From Actinernus sp. WN-2022 (Eukaryota > Cnidaria > Anthozoa > Actiniaria > Actinernidae): 64,000 bases of DNA. The DNA is taken from the NCBI GenBank assembly GCA_030867875.1, contig JAOWCC010001368.1, forward strand, positions 3,410,965 to 3,474,964, written 5' to 3'. A program made the position numbers and the translations under genes. Shown here in pieces: positions 25,201 to 31,200 of this stretch. How positions within the stretch are numbered: position 1 is the stretch's first letter; each line of letters starts with the position of its first letter. A model generated the notes under the pieces. The model was given only the letters and a program-made list of their open reading frames with translations, did not search any database and was not told the origin of the DNA.

Positions 25201-28200
25201 TTTTCATCGATTCCTCGGACTTGTTAGAGTCGGTTGCTTCTTGATCGATAGCCCCCCCAAAAAAATCGAATTTCTGATCAAAATCGGAAAAGAAGAAAGA
25301 GGATATTTACTTGCTTTGACTGCTGTTAACTTTGTGAATAACCTGGCTTGTATTTTTTTAGCAAACAAACAATAAATATTTATGTGCATCCGGCTTCCTT
25401 GAATTCAGCTTTTCAGACCATTGAATGCCATGTTTTAGTATATACCACACACGTGAACAGTGCTTTTCGCGAGCTCTGATTGGCTACTCCGGAGGCGACT
25501 ATCCTTTGCTATTCGATCACCTCCACTTCAGTAAATAACTGTTCAATATTCAACGCTATTCGTTAGCCAATCAGTGCATGAGTTTGCATTGTGCTAAGAA
25601 ATATTTGAGAAGCTTAGATGTTTATGGGGGCTAATCCACCCATGAGAAGAAAACCCATCAGTGCAAGTCATGGAAATCTAAAATATTCCTATGAGAAAGC
25701 ATTGAATTGGTTTATTGATTTATTGATTTATTGATTTATTGTAGAAATCCTGCTAAAGTGCTGTGTATGCTGCATGTAATCAACCCAACGACTATACAAG
25801 GATGAATTCGACAGAAATCAGTTCTGTTCTTTTATTTCTCTGTGTTGCCCGTCTGTGAAGAGAAAATTAGATTTCAACTTCAACAAATAACCGATTCTCT
25901 GCTGATAAATCAAGCTTGTGTGGTGGCTCAATTCAGTGCAAATGTACCCACACATACCAAGGAAAAACGATCACACCTCCAGCAAAAAGAAAACACAATG
26001 GTCCGCAATTAGGTGCCGTTTGTCCAGCATTTCAATGTCCGAGATATGTACAGGGAATAAATTAGTTTTGCGTCACAAATTACAAGACTTGAGCCCAGGA
26101 GGCCTTCACCTCTCAAAACCTTGTATTTTATTGGACCCCATTTGGATTTCACTGATAAAGAATTGCATTGTTTTAGGGTTAGGGTTTGTATTGTTTCAGG
26201 GTTAGGCTATTGTTTGGATAGCCAGTACTATTCCAGGTTCCGAGGAGGTGAAGGCCACCCTCTTGAGCCACGGTACTACATGTACATAGCGAAGTTTCAG
26301 ATTTTCTTTTCTCCGATGTGCAACACAGAGAAATAAAATAGCAGAACCTAGTTCTTTCGAATACATCCCTGTATAGTTGTTGGCTTTATTTAGGGTTCAG
26401 TTCTCCATTAAAGGGGTACCGTCAATTGATCGAATTGAACCTTGTAGTTTCTTTAAAATAAAACTACAAAAATAACACGCTGAGATAGAAGAGAAATACC
26501 ATGTGAATGTCATGATATGCTTTTCAAACTTGTTCGATAGAGGATGGCAAAGATTAAACTTGAGTACAAAAGCTTATTCTACAAACTTGATTCGGTTACC
26601 GAGTGAACCAATTTCAAGTTGCTCTCAATTTCTCTTAAGATCAGTATTTTTCATCCACTCTAAACTTTGCCATCCTTCATCAAAATTATCTCAAATTTTC
26701 TCCAGTATACCTGGAAAGCATTCTCTGCTAATCTGAATAGTTATTTTTGTCTATTGTCATGAGAAATGTTATCATTTGAGAGTTGACAGTGCAGTTGCTT
26801 TTAACTGTGCAGGTACATGTATGTCTGATTGTCCAAATGACAAACAGCAAATACAATGGCTAATAACTTACTCTGCTTCTTCAAGCTTTTTAAGGATCTG
26901 TTTCTCAACATCCTTTTCTGCAGCCAGTTCAGCACACAGCTTGGAATACTGAGAATTGAGCCGGCCAAGAGATGCCCTAAACACAAATAAGTATATTATA
27001 AATTAAATAAGTCTCAGGAAACACCCACTATGATTAGGTGTAAGCTGTTCTGGGGTGCTCACCGGGGTGTTGCAAGTGGAAATCACTTTATCTCTCACCA
27101 CTGTAGCCTGGGTTCAAGCCCCAGTAACATGTGAGTTAAGTTTGTTGGTATCTCGCCCTAATGCTCCGAGGGTTTTACTCCGACTTTTCCGGGTTTCCTC
27201 CCTCCACTCAAACGAACACGCTAATATCAGTTCCAATTCGATGTGTGGTTTAGCCAGGTCATGACTTTGATCAGCCCCTATGGTTGTTTCAGGTCGTGAC
27301 TTTGATCAGCCCCTATGGTTGTTTCAGGTCGTGACTTTGATCAGCCCCTATGGTTGTTTCAGGTCGTGACTTTGATCAGCCCCTATGGTTGTTTCAGGTC
27401 GTGACTTTGATCAGCCCCTATGGTTGTTTCAGGTCCTGACTTTGATCAGCCCCTATGGTTGTTTCAGGTCGTGACTTTGATCAGCCCCTATGGTTGTTTC
27501 AGGTCGTGACTGAAACATTACCAGATAGGGCTGATCAAAGTCATGACCTGAAACAACCATAGGGGCTGAGTTATAGTTTTTTTTTCTATAACTCTATAGA
27601 AACATAGAAAGTTATGCATTCTCTTGAGCTAATTTATTAGGAGAGTTTACGTTTTGATTAACAGATTAAGCATTGTTCTGTTTTGTACTTAGTATAACAT
27701 TTTTGATGTATTTTAAAAGGAAACAGAAACACAATTATTATGTTTCCATAAATATAGAGTTATATAAACCCTTGTGGAAGTTTGAAAGAACTTGAAATAC
27801 ATGTAGCAGGTCATGTGGAAACACTGGACTTGTAGACATGGACATGCAGCCATTTCTCATTATCCCAAACTTCCACTCATACTTCTATAACTCTATGAAA
27901 ACACTGAAAATATTTTCTATTTCTTAATTACGCTATATGACTAGGCTTTTATAAGCCTATATTTATAAAAATCCAAGCACCAGTTAATGATTTAACAGAT
28001 GCACTGGTCAACTTACATGTACTGTTTACTTTCACCATCTTCTATCTCTCGTCTCACATCTTCAATGTCTTCTTCCAGTCCCTCTATGTGGTCTCGGCAC
28101 TTTTTCAACTCCTCTCTGCAACAATTTCACCAAAAAATGTACCAGCCTTAAAATATGGTAGAATTGTCATTCTAAATCATCCTGAACTTGTTTTGTGAAA

Positions 28201-31200
28201 TAAGTAAAATGTAATGTCAATGTGTAAAGGAGTGTTTTATAACGTGCTAAGGAGTGGTTTATAACGATGCTAAGATCTAACCAATTGCAGTTCGAGAATG
28301 AGATTGTTTCAAAGGCAGCACCTTCTACTAAGTTATCTTAAGACCATGAGTGTTGGTCTGCCCGGGGTTTGAACCCACGACCTCCCGCATGACAGACCAT
28401 GCCAGAGCTTATAACCACTGAGCTAACCATCACCTTGACTGTTTGACCATGTAGTCTTTCTCCAACACCTGTTCGCTCAGCTGGTCCAGGTGTCGTCGAA
28501 GTGCAAGTAGTCGGAGTTTCTCCTGAAAAACAGAAATGAAACAAAAACATCCCATCAAGAGCACTGCCATCAAATTACCCCATCAAATTGCCCTTAATTT
28601 TGTCTGTCCAAATACCCCCCTGTCTGTAGCTTCTCCGCAAATCAAATGCCCCAGCCCCTGGAGGAGAAGGTCTTGATATATTATTATGTTCTGTACATTT
28701 GGCACCTTACAAATCGATAATGTTATCACCTTGAGAAAGGATGCTGAGACAACAGCTTCCCATAACTCTCATGATAATTAATTCCACTCTCTCTATACTG
28801 TGACATATTTACATGTACATGTATGTGTTTCAATAATTGATTACAATGAGTTGAAGTGAGCGGGTGATATATGGCCACAAAAGTTGAACTGCAAATGAAC
28901 CCATGAACATATACATGTAACACAATATTGCATTACAAAACTATTTTAACAAGTACCATTGACCACTATTAGTTCAGTGGTCAAATGCCCACCGGTTTGG
29001 GGCTTCCTTTGGTGTCAAATCCTTATCATGCAGACCTCAACTCGCAAATGCCTGTGGTCTGTGGTTTGCGAGTTAAGTTGAGGTCCACATGATGGGGAAT
29101 TTGAGGGGGGGGGGGGGGGGGGGGGGGGATGATGGCTTTTGGAATTGACTTGTACATATATAACCCATACTTGTCTTGTTTGTTGAGCTATGGGATCTGA
29201 TGCATATTCATCTTCTACTTCACCACCTTCCACACTCCTGAAAATAAAATAATAAATACTTATTATATGCCACACCCAATATCCATTGTTACAACTAATG
29301 TGATAAATCCCATATCCCACTACAACGTATCTTATACTCATTAATATGCAATAAATACAAACTGGTATATGTGGTCTATATGGAGAAAAACCTTGTCCTC
29401 TGCAGTCTTGAAAACCACAGGTCTCAGGCCGTTTTCAAGACCGATGCTAAGTTCTTTTCCATATGGATTGGACCGACCATAAGGCCGGTAAATAACGTTA
29501 ATTTTTTTTCTTATCAATTCAATTTATTGTACTAACTTGCTTTTGTTAATTCAGTTGTGCACTTGCACAAGAAACAATACATTTGTCCAGGCATTTCAAT
29601 AACTTTTTGGCAACTGGCGGTCCTGTCGTTAGAGGCGGTGGTTTACCTAGTAAATTTTACCCAACACTTAACAAAAAAAACACAATGATTGTGTGAAGTA
29701 TGTAGCCGGCGGTAAGAAGCAAAGTAATCAGCGGTTTATCGCCGGTAGCTGCCTTCTATTGAAACCCCTGCAGTCTGAGTGTACAATCTTTGTTTCAGTT
29801 GGTTACCCTGTGGATAAACATGGGAGTGAGCCGATTTCAGGAAACATGCAGGTTTCTCTACAAAACAGAACAAACCTGTGCAACACCCAAAATCACCTCA
29901 ATCCCTTCTTTATCCACACTGGGTTTAACAATCGCGGTAGTATCAATAGTGAAATGGGCCATTCTATGGTACGTTTAGTATGTAAATGTACATGTAAGAA
30001 TCATGTCAAAAACTTTGATTTTGAAAAACTGAATAAGTTTAGCCGGTCTGGATGAGAAAAAAACTGGCCGGGATTGCCAGCCAATCAGAATGTGCAATTT
30101 CAGTGGATATAATTCTGGACCGGAATTGTATCAGATATACATTGTACAGTGGTGAGCAATAGGCCAAGCCATTGTATATAGTATTCTGATACAATTTGGA
30201 TGTATATATTGTAATGTACTTATGATATCAACTATAATTATGTTCAAAAAATGTAAAAAATTGACATTTTGATGAAAAGCATAAAAATTAATAAGTGTTT
30301 GCTGCATCACAGGCAGTCATGCAATGTGCACAAAAACAGATCCAATAATGGAGAGACAGTGTGTTTGCATCAAGACAAGAGTTCTACCTTGTCATTTTAC
30401 CCTGTGAGTCTACCTCTCTAGTAATGCTAGCATATTGCTACTCTGTATCTATTATATACATGTACAGGGTTGACTTTAGTCAGCTTAGTTAATAATAAGC
30501 AGTACAGCTTATTAGTATTCAGGACTGTATCATTTGCTACAGAATACTAATAGTCTGAGTTAACTACAGAGGTATCCATGTGACTAATGCATGCTGCATT
30601 TAGATTGGTTAGCACCCTTATGAATTATTAATGATAGTATTAGCTCAATGATCCAATATGAGAGCTCAAATACAAGGCTTTCACTCACTCCATTTGAGAA
30701 GGTGAACCCTCTCATCATTATGGGAGCTGATTTATTTCAACATACTCCAACTGCACACTAGTCACATAACCTTTGCACCAAAATAATAATAATAAATAAT
30801 AATAGGCCATATTTATATAGCGCCATATATATACCACAGTCTCATGGCGCTTTACATTTTACTAACATATCCTGTCAGTGAATTTTTCGGACTGCTATTA
30901 CGGTGTCAATGGCTGCCACGCAGTTTACAATGTTGAGTGTGTGGTTAATGCAATGGCCAGGCTGCTGTACCGGGTGACAATCCCCTTCTCTTTTTAGAGT
31001 AGTACAACAGGTTCTTTCACTGATTAGAAGTAGAAGGAGACAAGGCCAAAGGCTTATAAATGTCCCTGCCCAAGGATGCAGCTGGGTTCGAACCCCTGAC
31101 CTCCCGCACTCTAGACCATGCTCTACCGTCTGAGCTATCCAGTGAGGCAGACTTAATTATCTTATGTTTTCCACCACAATTCTATAACATTCTTTTCGTG

